A stretch of DNA of 23,276 nucleotides from UBA4729 sp038236865 (GTDB lineage: Bacteria > Patescibacteriota > Saccharimonadia > Saccharimonadales > UBA4665). Where the stretch lies: the NCBI GenBank assembly GCA_038236865.1, contig JBBRZI010000016.1:1-23276 (forward strand), in the 5' to 3' direction. Every line of letters begins with the position of its first letter. The stretch's first letter is position 1. The notes beneath the pieces were generated by a model that did no database searches, was not told where the DNA came from, and worked only from the letters and a program-made list of their open reading frames with translations. The translations under genes and the position numbers were made by a program. This document shows positions 1 to 8,030 of the stretch, one piece after another.

Positions 1-431
1 ACCATGCCGCCAATCGTCGCCATATCGCGCGACGCCGGGTAGGTGGGCATCAGCGCTTTGTGCTTGAGCGTCTCAACCTCAAAATCACGGTAAAACACCC
101 CGGGTTGAGCCTGAGCCTCGTTAGCGCTGACGCGTTCAATCTTGGTAAAGTGCTTACTAAAGTCGACAATCACCGAATCGTTGATGGTTCCGCCCGACAT
201 GTCGGTGCCGGCCGACCGCGCCGTGAGTGAGAGATGCGTCATATGATGCTTGTTGGCCGCAACCAAGCTGACTAGTTTTTTTACGTCACCGGCGTCTTTT
301 GGAAAGACGACGAGCTTCGGTCGTATCTCAAACAGCGAGGCATCGTGACTATAAAAATCCCGCGTCGCCGCCGAGTCATCCATTTCGCCCATGAATCCAA
401 TTGTTTGCAGTTTTGATTTAAATTTATCCAT
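1..431 (-). CDS. FAD-binding oxidase, GlcD-like, N-terminal part (runs off window)
   Basis: The minus strand is open from an ATG at 431 to the window edge, giving 143 residues of an unfinished protein. The translation resembles the N-terminal FAD-binding (PCMH-type) domain of GlcD/lactate-dehydrogenase-like flavoproteins. The pattern TARSAGTDMSGGTINDSVIV (about residues 70-90) matches the family's glycine-rich segment that contacts the FAD pyrophosphate (usually R-G-G-G-T-x-x-x-G), followed by a VDFSKHF stretch like the usual V-x-D-L-S-R. Members oxidise 2-hydroxy acids or similar substrates; the substrate cannot be told from this part. The gene is divergent from the glycosyltransferase at 491 with 59 bases between the ATGs. 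A promoter with its -10 ending 6 bases before the ATG supports this start and predicts a leaderless mRNA. Confidence 0.75.
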   Translation of the reverse strand, partial: MDKFKSKLQTIGFMGEMDDSAATRDFYSHDASLFEIRPKLVVFPKDAGDVKKLVSLVAANKHHMTHLSLTARSAGTDMSGGTINDSVIVDFSKHFTKIERVSANEAQAQPGVFYRDFEVETLKHKALMPTYPASRDMATIGGM

Positions 432-437
432 ACAAGA

Positions 438-466
438 AGCATAAGTGTTTCAACGAGTATGTACAA
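438..466 (-). promoter_or_regulatory. Leaderless promoter of the FAD oxidase gene
   Basis: On the minus strand, TTGTAC (461-466) and TATGCT (438-443) are separated by 17 bases. The -10 ends 6 bases before the ATG at 431, so transcription would start at or within a base or two of the start codon. It is a fair sigma-70-type match, read by eye. Confidence 0.5.
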
Positions 467-473
467 GTGTGCC

Positions 474-482
474 TGTTATACT
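474..482 (+). promoter_or_regulatory. Extended -10 promoter of the GT4 gene, leaderless
   Basis: TGTTATACT is an extended -10 (TG-N-TATACT). The hexamer ends 8 bases before the ATG at 491, leaving no room for a ribosome binding site. No good -35 is visible, which is normal for extended -10 promoters. Confidence 0.6.
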
Positions 483-490
483 GGTAGCAC

Positions 491-1600
491 ATGTTGTCAG
501 CACTTCGTGGTCAAACCATCGCTATTATCGGGCCCTCCCACCCGTACAAAGGTGGCATCGTCATGGAAACGACCGAACTGGCCCACCAGCTAGACTCGCA
601 GGGGGCCAAGGTGACACTGTGCTCATGGCGGGCCCAATATCCCTCATTGTTATACCCGGGCAGTCAGTTTGTTCCTGCCGACCAGCCCGAACGCCCCTTG
701 TTCAACCACACCACTCGAACCCTCGCTTGGTACAACCCGATCAGCTGGTGGCGGCTCGGCCGGGGTCTGCGGGCCTTTGATAAGATTATTTTCGTCTGGT
801 GGTTACCAACGATCCAAGGGCCGATCTATTTAACGATTATGGCCGCCTTGGGCAAATCTCGCGCCGAAAAGCTGTTGCTGTGCCATAACGTCTTGCCACA
901 CGAAGGCAAGCCGGGGGACCGTGCCGTCACGCGGCTCGTACTGAAGCGCATCGATCGGGTGCTGGTGCACACGCCCGCCCAGGCCAAGATAGCCTCCGCA
1001 CTCACGACTAAACCAATCGCCACCGCCAGCCTGCCGCTCGCCTTGCCGAGCACGGTACCGGCCACGCCGCTTACCCAGCGGCCGCTCCAGCATCAGCTGC
1101 TCTATTTCGGCATTGTCCGGCCCTACAAAGGCCTCGATGTCCTGCTGCACGCCCTCGCCGAACTTCCCGCTGTGCACCTAGTGGTGGCCGGCGAGTTCTG
1201 GGGCGGTATCGAGCCCTACACTACGCTTATTAAAGAGTTGGGCATCACCAGCCAAGTTACCATCCATCCCAGCTACGCTACCGATCAAGAGCTGGCCGAT
1301 TACTTCGCTGCCTGCGACGCGCTAGTGCTGCCGTACCGCGGCGGCACTGCCAGCCAAAACGTCGGCATTGGTCACGCTTTTGGCGTACCCGTCATTGCCA
1401 CCAGCGCCGGCTCGATGGCCGAGCACATTCGTCCAGGCATTGATGGCCTCATCTGTGAACCCGACAATGTTGCCAGCCTCGTATTAGCCATCACCAACTT
1501 CTACGCGCCGGGCACCGCCGAACGTCTGCAAGCCGGTGTCCCGCACATAACAACGGTCGACGGCTGGCAGGCCTACTTAACAGCCCTCGCCAGCGCTTAA
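491..1600 (+). CDS. GT4-type (GT-B fold) glycosyltransferase
   Basis: The 369-residue protein has the two-domain architecture of GT-B, family 4 glycosyltransferases, which move a sugar from an activated donor to a lipid, glycan or protein acceptor. An N-terminal Rossmann half starts with IAIIGPSHPYKGGIV, whose glycine loop is typical. A second Rossmann half starts near residue 200 (LLYFGIVRPYKGLDVLL, the common F-x-G-x-x-x-x-x-K-G-x-D pattern). The donor-binding region is GVPVIATSAGSMAEHI (about residues 300-315), equivalent to the G-x-P-V-I-A-S-x-x-G-G-x-x-E signature; the first glutamate of the usual E-x7-E is replaced (IGHAFG in place of EAMAxG). There is no signal peptide, so it probably works at the inner membrane face. 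The start is fixed by an extended -10 only 8 bases upstream. Acceptor and product are unknown; envelope polysaccharide or glycolipid synthesis is likely. Confidence 0.85.
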   Translation: MLSALRGQTIAIIGPSHPYKGGIVMETTELAHQLDSQGAKVTLCSWRAQYPSLLYPGSQFVPADQPERPLFNHTTRTLAWYNPISWWRLGRGLRAFDKIIFVWWLPTIQGPIYLTIMAALGKSRAEKLLLCHNVLPHEGKPGDRAVTRLVLKRIDRVLVHTPAQAKIASALTTKPIATASLPLALPSTVPATPLTQRPLQHQLLYFGIVRPYKGLDVLLHALAELPAVHLVVAGEFWGGIEPYTTLIKELGITSQVTIHPSYATDQELADYFAACDALVLPYRGGTASQNVGIGHAFGVPVIATSAGSMAEHIRPGIDGLICEPDNVASLVLAITNFYAPGTAERLQAGVPHITTVDGWQAYLTALASA

Positions 1601-1605
1601 AGCTG

Positions 1606-1690
1606 CCAGTGTCGTGCCGGGCTCAACCCGGTATCCAGCAAATAAAGTAGAAGTTTTCTGGATCCTGAATCAAGTTCAGGATGACAGTGG
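1606..1690. repeat. Head-to-head pair of REP-like palindromes
   Basis: Two 28-base imperfect palindromes lie in opposite orientations, 19 bases apart: unit A 1611-1638 on the plus strand and unit B 1658-1685 on the minus strand. Both fit the form GTCRTNCYGRRCTYRAYYCR followed by GKATCCAG, each forming its own stem-loop (for B, TCCTGAA and TTCAGGA around TCAAG). Flanks also match (CCAGTGTC against CCACTGTC). The layout resembles a REP/BIME element. It sits just after the GT4 gene and may terminate or stabilise that transcript. A third unit lies at 12270-12297. Confidence 0.7.
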
Positions 1691-1728
1691 TAGTAGGTTG
1701 AGATTGATTAACGGCAGGTGAGTCCACC

Positions 1729-1737
1729 TGCTATAAT
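1729..1737 (+). promoter_or_regulatory. Extended -10 promoter of NDH-2, leaderless
   Basis: TGCTATAAT is a perfect extended -10. It ends 7 bases before the ATG at 1745. It overlaps the codons following the alternative GTG start at 1718, which argues against that longer start. Confidence 0.7.
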
Positions 1738-1744
1738 CATAAGC

Positions 1745-2941
1745 ATGATTCAAAAACCAAAAGAACGCGTCCTCATCGTCGGCGCCGGTTTTGGTGGAAC
1801 CAAAGCCGCCCTAGAACTAGCCGGCGATAAGCGTTTCGACATTACGCTCCTGAGCGAAGACTTAAACCTCCGCTACTACCCAACCCTCTACCACACCGCC
1901 ACCGGTGGCAAACGGGCCAATTCCAGCATCCCGCTGATCGATCTTTTTGCGGCCAAAGAAGTCACCATGGTCAAGGGAGCCGCCACAACGATTGATCGCA
2001 AAGCCAAGACCGTGACGACGGCCGACGGCGCGTCCTACCCCTACGATACCCTCATCATCGGCCTCGGCGTCGTCATTAATTACTTCGGCATCCCCGGACT
2101 GAGCGATTACGCCTACAGCATCAAAAGCCAAGCCGAAGCCGAACGTTTTAAAGCCCACTTGCACACCCAAATGGTAGACGATCGCCGGCCCGACCTCAAT
2201 TACGTCATCGTTGGCGCCGGCCCCACCGGCATCGAACTAGCCGGCGTACTGCCGCTCTACCTCAAGCGCATCATGAAACTGCACGGCATCAAGCACCGCG
2301 CCATCCACGTCGACCTCGTCGAGGCCGCTCCCCAATTACTGCCACGCCTGCCACGCGACGCCACGCGTATGGTCCGCCGCCAACTCAAACGCCTCGGCGT
2401 CAAACTCTACGTCAATAGCGCCGTACAAGGCGAATCGGCCGACGAACTTACCGTCAATGGCAAACCCATCCGCAGCCACACCGTTGTCTGGACGGCCGGC
2501 GTTACCAACCACCCATTCTTCAAGGCCAACAATTTCACGATCATGGGCCACGGCAAAGTCGGGGTCGATACCTACTTGCAGGCCGAGGACAATATTTTTG
2601 TGATCGGCGATAATGCCAACACGCCCTACAGCGGCATGGCCCAAACCGCTCTACGCGACGGCACCCTAGTGGCCCACAACCTGATCCGCCGAGCCAACGG
2701 CAAAACCATGAAGAGCTATGTCGCCAAACAGCCCATCACCGTCATCCCGGCCGGCGCCAACTGGGCCGCAGTCTTCTACGGCGGCTTGCGCATTTACGGC
2801 TGGCTCGGCTGGGTGCTGCACGAAGCCGCTGACCTGATTGGCTTCCACGATTACGAACCATGGCAGCGCGCCATGCGCCAATACATGACTGAATACGGCG
2901 AGCAAGACAACTGCGCCGTCTGCGCCAAAGCCACCAGCTAA
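1745..2941 (+). CDS. ndh: Type II NADH dehydrogenase (NDH-2)
   Basis: The 398-residue protein is a single-subunit NADH:quinone oxidoreductase of the disulfide-reductase fold. It oxidises NADH with FAD and reduces membrane quinone without pumping protons. The FAD-binding GAGFGG is at residues 13-18, the NADH-binding GAGPTG at about 157-162, and the second FAD contact is in NIFVIGDNAN. The length is normal for NDH-2. The C-terminal part (GLRIYGWLGWVLHEAADLIG) is aromatic and amphipathic, as expected for the monotopic membrane anchor, and the tail ends with a CAVC pair of unknown role. I chose ATG 1745 over GTG 1718 because a TATAAT box lies between them. Together with the ATP synthase this implies respiration, though no terminal oxidase is in the window. 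A related ferredoxin/thioredoxin-type reductase is less likely. Confidence 0.9.
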   Translation: MIQKPKERVLIVGAGFGGTKAALELAGDKRFDITLLSEDLNLRYYPTLYHTATGGKRANSSIPLIDLFAAKEVTMVKGAATTIDRKAKTVTTADGASYPYDTLIIGLGVVINYFGIPGLSDYAYSIKSQAEAERFKAHLHTQMVDDRRPDLNYVIVGAGPTGIELAGVLPLYLKRIMKLHGIKHRAIHVDLVEAAPQLLPRLPRDATRMVRRQLKRLGVKLYVNSAVQGESADELTVNGKPIRSHTVVWTAGVTNHPFFKANNFTIMGHGKVGVDTYLQAEDNIFVIGDNANTPYSGMAQTALRDGTLVAHNLIRRANGKTMKSYVAKQPITVIPAGANWAAVFYGGLRIYGWLGWVLHEAADLIGFHDYEPWQRAMRQYMTEYGEQDNCAVCAKATS

Positions 2942-3064
2942 CTCAGCTCGTCATTTCACACAAACCCACCTCGAGCCCTTAGGTTCCAATCCTAGTTAGC
3001 GAAAGAAGAGTCGTATGTTCTATAAGCTATCCTAGGACTGAAGCAAAATGCTATGTAAGGCATC

Positions 3065-3883
3065 CTACCAGTGCAAAGGAGGAATTACATACGTCGATCC
3101 AGCCGGAGCCAATAAAGAATGATTTGCTTCACTAGCGCATTCCCCCGTGCTAATTTCAACTAAAGAATCCTTTGCTTGCTCCGCGAGAGTAATTAACTCA
3201 TGCGCGGAGATTAGGTAGCCGCCGCCCTTTACGGTGTAAAAGTTTGCAACCATGACGCCCATCACATTGCCAGCCCTACTAATGAAGGGACCCCCTGAGT
3301 CGCCTGGTACAATTTGGCCCATGACTTTATACAAATCATGAACTGCAACTGTCTGCTGGTATATTCCAAGGTTTGTTGTCGTGAGTTCATCTACGACAGC
3401 TGGTTGCCCAGATAACTCTTGGCCGCCTGGATAACCCAGCAAAACCCCTTATTGTCCGATAGGATGATTTAAAGCAGTTATGCGTAGAGGGAAGCCAGCT
3501 AGATTATTTACCCTCAGGATTGCAAGATCATTATCTTTATCAACCAGTATCGGGGTACTTTGGTGCTCTCCGTTACTATCAATTACTTTGACTTTGCTTA
3601 CTCCTGCTATCACGTGAGCATTTGTAGCAACAAGGTCGGTGCCCACCACGAAACCACTGCCTGTTACTACACCTCCGCAACCGGGACCTTTAACCTGAAC
3701 GACCGAACTACGTACATTTGCGATTGTCGCCTCGAATGAGCCGATAGAAGGTATGGCGATGGACGGGTTGATCGTTGCTTTGCTGGGGGTATTAGCGTTG
3801 AACTTTTCATAAAATCCCATAGTCACTTCAGCAACAATTAATAACAAGATTAATGTGAGTGCTAAAACGCGAGATTTATCCAT
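3065..3883 (-). pseudogene. MarP/HtrA-like serine protease split by one in-frame TAA
   Basis: Two adjacent reading frames, 3449-3883 and 3065-3442, are in the same frame and separated only by TAA (3449-3451) and two codons. Counting from an upstream ATG at 3904, the triad is His97 (VATNAHV), Asp126 (DKDNDLAIL) and Ser203 (VPGDSGGPF); the stop falls at codon 152, between Asp and Ser. Reading through gives HPIGQ-stop-GVLLGYPGG, exactly the linker expected in MarP-type trypsin-like proteases. An N-terminal membrane segment (LALTLILLLIVAEV) would place the protease domain outside the membrane. The ATG at 3883 is preferred because a GATAAT box ends 9 bases before it. The gene is AT-richer than its neighbours. 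It could be a recent pseudogene, a read error, or a readthrough gene. A functional restart at the TTG of 3442 is unlikely because that part lacks His and Asp. Confidence 0.75.
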
Positions 3884-3892
3884 ATGCCGCAT

Positions 3893-3898
3893 ATTATC
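3893..3898 (-). promoter_or_regulatory. Possible -10 of the protease gene
   Basis: On the minus strand GATAAT ends 9 bases before the ATG at 3883. No clear -35 is seen. An alternative ATG at 3904 lies upstream of this box. Confidence 0.35.
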
Positions 3899-3946
3899 AT
3901 TCATTCTAACGCATATATTTAGATAAACGACAGAATAGTCATTAAT

Positions 3947-3975
3947 TTGACCTGATCATATCGACGATGCATACT
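3947..3975 (+). promoter_or_regulatory. Promoter of the 179-residue membrane protein gene
   Basis: TTGACC (3947-3952) and CATACT (3970-3975) have a 17-base spacer. A ribosome binding site AAGAGG (3986-3991) lies 7 bases before the ATG at 3999. This classical arrangement contrasts with the leaderless genes nearby. Confidence 0.5.
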
Positions 3976-3998
3976 TCAAATTATTAAGAGGTATCATT

Positions 3999-4538
3999 AT
4001 GGGAAATCCATTGACCGAAGAGCAAATCAGAAGAATTAAAAGTATTGAAACGGCTGGGCGTTCAACCTTGGGTATAGGTTGGATGATAGTGGCTTTAACT
4101 CCTTTGGTGACTACCTTTCTATACGGTTTACCGTTTGCATTCAGCCTTGTATTTTGGGTTTTCTGCTTGATAATTGGTACTTATCTTATCTTCTCGGGTA
4201 AAAATATACTATATAGCGACGGACGGCATAGCCGCGCATATTTATGGACTACTTTATTGATTAGCTTAGTATTTATAGGATCGATAGTTGCCCTTATAGT
4301 TACGCTTGAATGTTTGATTGCTATTATCGCTTATGAAAAAATTGTTAAAGAATTAGGTGAGCCAGTGGCTTCCGATAAAGAGTTGCCAATAAAAACTAAA
4401 GAAATTATTATTTATGTGATTATTATCGTAGTCAATGCAGCAGTATTTTTTGTCGCTAAAGACGCTATTAATACCAACGCTGTTCAAAAGGCAGCTACTA
4501 GTTCCCAATCTAGTTCGACAATTCCATACGGTAACTGA
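3999..4538 (+). CDS. Unknown four-helix membrane protein
   Basis: The 179-residue protein matches no family I recognise. Four hydrophobic segments are visible at about residues 24-43, 46-66, 82-112 and 135-153. A charged N-terminus (LTEEQIRRIKSIE) precedes them, a charged loop (YEKIVKELGEP to KELPIKTKE) separates helices 3 and 4, and the tail is rich in Ser, Thr and Gln, looking disordered and probably extracellular. The start has AAGAGG 7 bases upstream and the stop is TGA. Codon use is AT-rich, with many AAA, ATT and TTA codons, unlike the GC-rich helicase gene that follows. With the broken protease upstream it forms an AT-richer patch that may have been acquired separately. The two genes are divergent, with 115 bases between their starts. 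Confidence 0.7.
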   Translation: MGNPLTEEQIRRIKSIETAGRSTLGIGWMIVALTPLVTTFLYGLPFAFSLVFWVFCLIIGTYLIFSGKNILYSDGRHSRAYLWTTLLISLVFIGSIVALIVTLECLIAIIAYEKIVKELGEPVASDKELPIKTKEIIIYVIIIVVNAAVFFVAKDAINTNAVQKAATSSQSSSTIPYGN

Positions 4539-4673
4539 AAAATATCAGATAGCGAACTTAACTATTTTATGTATTTGAACTAATTCAGCTCTAATTTGGC
4601 TCCAACTCAACTTAGTCTGGGGAGCTGAAAGTGGTGGTTTTGTTGCGGGTAGGAGATATGGGGTGGGTTCGGA

Positions 4674-4679
4674 TACAAT
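4674..4679 (+). promoter_or_regulatory. -10 box of the helicase-nuclease gene, leaderless
   Basis: TACAAT ends 6 bases before the ATG at 4686. No ribosome binding site fits in the remaining bases (GGGAGC). No convincing -35 is seen. Confidence 0.45.
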
Positions 4680-4685
4680 GGGAGC

Positions 4686-7600
4686 ATGGAACAGAAGTTT
4701 TTAGGGGCGTATAAGAGTTTGAACGCGAGCCAGAAGCTGGCGGTTGATAGTATTGAGGGGCCGGTGCTGGTCGTGGCCGGGCCCGGGACAGGCAAGACCC
4801 AGCTGCTGACGCTGCGAATTGCTAACATTTTGCGCAAAACGGACGTGCTGCCCGAGAACATTCTGTGTTTAACCTTTACCGATTCGGCCGCTCACACCAT
4901 GCGCGAACGCCTGACGGCCATCGTCGGCCAAGCCGCCTACAACGTTACCATCAGCACCTACCACGCCTTTGGCAGCGAACTGCTGCGCCGCTACCCGGAA
5001 TACTTTACGGCTACGGCCGACCTCAAACCCGCCGACGACCTGGTGATCGATACGATCTTCCGCAGCATTCAATCCCATTTGCCATATTCCAACCCACTCA
5101 AGCACGAGCTATTTTTGCGCGACGTTAAAACGCTGATTAGCGACAGCAAGCGAGCCTTGCTGACGCCGGACGATTTGCGCACTATCGCCACGGCCAATCA
5201 AAGTTTCGTCGATACAACTTCTACGATTACGCGCACGCTGCTGAGCGGCATGAAACGCATCGACAAATCGGCTGGGCCGCTGTTTACTACGCTGGCCGAA
5301 GCCACCTCCAAGCTTAAGCCGGCCAAACTACCCAACGATGTCGTCGGCATTAGTTTGCTGTGGCAACAGGACTTAGTAGCGGCGCTCGAGCTGCATGCCG
5401 AGACCAAAAAAACGACGTCGCTCACCCAGTGGAAAAACAAGTGGCTCGAGAAAGATCCGGCCGGTGAGTTCATTGTGGCCGGCAGCGACGCCAACCGCAA
5501 ACTGGAAGCCGCCGCCATTATCTACGAACGGTATTTAAGCACACTGGCCAAGCAAGGCCTGTTCGACTATGACGATATGATACTGCGTGCCATCCGCGGC
5601 CTGCAGGAGCACGCCGAACTGCGCTACACCCTGCAAGAACGCTACCTCTACTTGTTGCTCGACGAATTCCAAGACACCAACGAAGCCCAATCCCGCCTAG
5701 TGGAATTACTGACCGATAGCCCGGTGCACGAGGGCCGCCCCAACGTCTTGGCTGTAGGCGATGACGATCAAGCTATTTACGCCTTCCAAGGCGCCAACTA
5801 CTCGCACATGCACAACTTTTATAAAAACTATCGCGACGTGGCCGTGGTGCCGCTCACCCAAAACTATCGTTCGCACGCCGATATCCTGGCCCTGGCCGGC
5901 GCAGTAGCCGGGCAGATCGAAACCAGGCTGCACCACAACTTTCCAGCCATCGACAAAACGATTACTGCCGCTCCCGTAGCGTCGCCCGAGGCGGCTGTCG
6001 TGGAGCGCCGTGAGTTCAAAAGCGAACTGGCCCAAGACAGCTGGGTAGCCGAGCAGATCAGCGATCTCATCAAGCAGGGAACACCGGCCGATCAAATCGC
6101 CGTGCTCGCCCCCAAACACCAATACTTACAATCGTTGGTGCCGTTCTTGCACCACCTGGCTATCCCGATCCACTACGAGCGGCGCGAAAACGTGCTCGAA
6201 GAGCCAATCGTGCAGGAGCTGCTGATTATGAGCCAGCTAATTATTGCTTTATCAGATAAAAACCTGGCCGTGGTGGACCACTATTGGTCAAAGGTGTTGG
6301 GCCTCAGCTTTTGGCAACTGCCAACGAGCTTAGTCTGGCAGCTGGCCTGGCAAGCCAGTGCCGATAAACGCGACTGGACAAGCTTGTTGCTCGAGCAGCC
6401 CGCCACCCGCTCGATTGCCTTGTTCTTTATCCGCCTGAGCCAGCTGATGGCCAGCCATTCGCTCGAGCAAATCCTCGATGTACTAATGGGCACCACGCCG
6501 ATTGATTTGCACGAACCCGATGCGCCCGAAGAGTTCACATCGCCGTTTTTTGCCTACTACTTCGGCAAGGAGCCAATGGCGGCTGACACCACAACTTTTT
6601 GGCAGTTGCTGGCCAATTTGACGGTTCTGCGTGAACGGCTACGTGAATACCGCAGCGCCGAATCGGCCGCCTTGCATCTCAATGATTTCCTGGACTTTGT
6701 GACGGCCCACTTGACGGCTGAGATTAAAATCCTCAACACCAACCCCCACCAGGAAGCGCCCGAGGCCGTGCAGTTAATGACGGCCTACAAAGCCAAGGGC
6801 CAAGAGTTTAGCGCCGTGTTCATTCTGGCGGCCATCGACGAAGTCTGGGGCAACAAAGCCCGGGCCCTCGGTTCGCGCTTGAGCCTGCCGGCTAATTTGC
6901 ACTATATTCGCTACGCCGGGGCAACCGAAGACGAGCGCTTACGTTTGTTTTATGTAGCGCTCACCCGCGCCAAAACGCAACTGTTCATTACTAGTTTTAC
7001 CAGCACCTTCACGGGCCGCCTGACGACCCGGCTCAAGTACTTGGCCGAGCAAACCAACGACGACGGCAGCGTCGCCAGTCCGTTCTTACCGGCCAGCTCT
7101 CAATCTGTTATTTTCGAAGACCGGGTCACGCCAGGGCTCACCCAACTAAGCAACTACTGGCAAGATCAAAACCAGCTCATTGCCCAACCCGAGCTAAAAT
7201 CTCTGCTCGCCACCCGGCTGCAAAATTACCAACTGAGTCCGACGCAACTGAACACTTTTCTGGATGCAAGCCTCGATGGCCCGGCCCGATTTTTCCGCCA
7301 AGCCTTACTGCGCTTTCCGTCGGCTCCGACTATCTACAGTGCCTACGGTAACGCCATGCACGAAACGTTGGAGTGGGTGCACTACTTTCAAAAGTCGCAC
7401 GCCTCACTGCCAAACATGGAACAAACAATGCAAGCCTTCAAAAATCGCTTGCTGTTGCAACGCCTGGGCGAACCCAACAATAGTTTGCTGTTGGAGCGCG
7501 GCCGCGCAGCCTTGGAGTTTTACTTTGACCAGCGCGCACACACTATCGGCAGCGCCAACAAGGCCGAGTATAGCTTCCGACACGAAGGTGTGCGGATTGG

Positions 7601-8030
7601 GTCGGCGGCGCTCAACGGCAAAATCGATAAGCTGATTGTTGACGCTAAAAACAAGACCGTCATCATCGTCGATTACAAAACAGGTAAGAGCCATTCGCGT
7701 TGGAGCCACACGCCGCAGATGCATTTCTATCGCAACCAATTGTACTTTTACAAATTGCTCGTCGAAGGGTCACAAAGCTTCCGTGGCTACCGCGTGATCG
7801 ACGCCTACCTCGAATTTGTTGAGCCCGATGAGCTGGGTGATATTACGGAATTACATGCCAGCTTTAACGAGGAGGACGAGCAGCGACTTAAGCAGCTTAT
7901 TCAAGCTGTTTGGAAGCACGTAGCCGAGCTCGACTTCCCGGACACTAGTATCTACTCAACTGATCTTAAGGGTATCGAGGCATTCGAAAACGACCTGCTT
8001 GCTGAGCTAGACGAACCACTCGACGCGTAG
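4686..8030 (+). CDS. UvrD/Rep-type helicase fused to a PD-(D/E)XK nuclease
   Basis: The 1114-residue protein is a superfamily 1A helicase with a RecB-like nuclease at the C-terminus, the layout of AddA, AdnA/B and RecB subunits that process DNA double-strand breaks. Visible parts: the Q motif (LNASQKLAV, 12-20), Walker A AGPGTGKT (31-38), Walker B LLLDEFQDTN (about 325), motif III DDDQAIYAFQGAN (about 358), motif IV LTQNYRS (about 390), motif V TAYKAKGQEF (about 698) and motif VI YVALTRAK (about 754). The nuclease shows GNAMHETLE (about 888), GKIDKL, IVDYKTG (about 994) and QLYFYKLL, so the metal-binding residues are kept. The usual Cys of the iron-sulfur type (as in L-x-x-Y-L-x-C-P) is absent, since this region reads LNTFLDASLDGPARFF. 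It is monocistronic with a -10 box 6 bases before the ATG. A partner subunit is not in the window. Confidence 0.9.
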   Translation: MEQKFLGAYKSLNASQKLAVDSIEGPVLVVAGPGTGKTQLLTLRIANILRKTDVLPENILCLTFTDSAAHTMRERLTAIVGQAAYNVTISTYHAFGSELLRRYPEYFTATADLKPADDLVIDTIFRSIQSHLPYSNPLKHELFLRDVKTLISDSKRALLTPDDLRTIATANQSFVDTTSTITRTLLSGMKRIDKSAGPLFTTLAEATSKLKPAKLPNDVVGISLLWQQDLVAALELHAETKKTTSLTQWKNKWLEKDPAGEFIVAGSDANRKLEAAAIIYERYLSTLAKQGLFDYDDMILRAIRGLQEHAELRYTLQERYLYLLLDEFQDTNEAQSRLVELLTDSPVHEGRPNVLAVGDDDQAIYAFQGANYSHMHNFYKNYRDVAVVPLTQNYRSHADILALAGAVAGQIETRLHHNFPAIDKTITAAPVASPEAAVVERREFKSELAQDSWVAEQISDLIKQGTPADQIAVLAPKHQYLQSLVPFLHHLAIPIHYERRENVLEEPIVQELLIMSQLIIALSDKNLAVVDHYWSKVLGLSFWQLPTSLVWQLAWQASADKRDWTSLLLEQPATRSIALFFIRLSQLMASHSLEQILDVLMGTTPIDLHEPDAPEEFTSPFFAYYFGKEPMAADTTTFWQLLANLTVLRERLREYRSAESAALHLNDFLDFVTAHLTAEIKILNTNPHQEAPEAVQLMTAYKAKGQEFSAVFILAAIDEVWGNKARALGSRLSLPANLHYIRYAGATEDERLRLFYVALTRAKTQLFITSFTSTFTGRLTTRLKYLAEQTNDDGSVASPFLPASSQSVIFEDRVTPGLTQLSNYWQDQNQLIAQPELKSLLATRLQNYQLSPTQLNTFLDASLDGPARFFRQALLRFPSAPTIYSAYGNAMHETLEWVHYFQKSHASLPNMEQTMQAFKNRLLLQRLGEPNNSLLLERGRAALEFYFDQRAHTIGSANKAEYSFRHEGVRIGSAALNGKIDKLIVDAKNKTVIIVDYKTGKSHSRWSHTPQMHFYRNQLYFYKLLVEGSQSFRGYRVIDAYLEFVEPDELGDITELHASFNEEDEQRLKQLIQAVWKHVAELDFPDTSIYSTDLKGIEAFENDLLAELDEPLDA

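Noticed and set aside
1718..1744. Longer NDH-2 start at GTG 1718
   Set aside because: A perfect extended -10 lies between it and ATG 1745, and the extra nine residues precede the conserved start of the Rossmann fold.
3065..3442. Second half of the protease as an independent gene starting at TTG 3442
   Set aside because: It begins in mid-domain, lacks the catalytic His and Asp, and is in the same frame as the first half with only a stop between.
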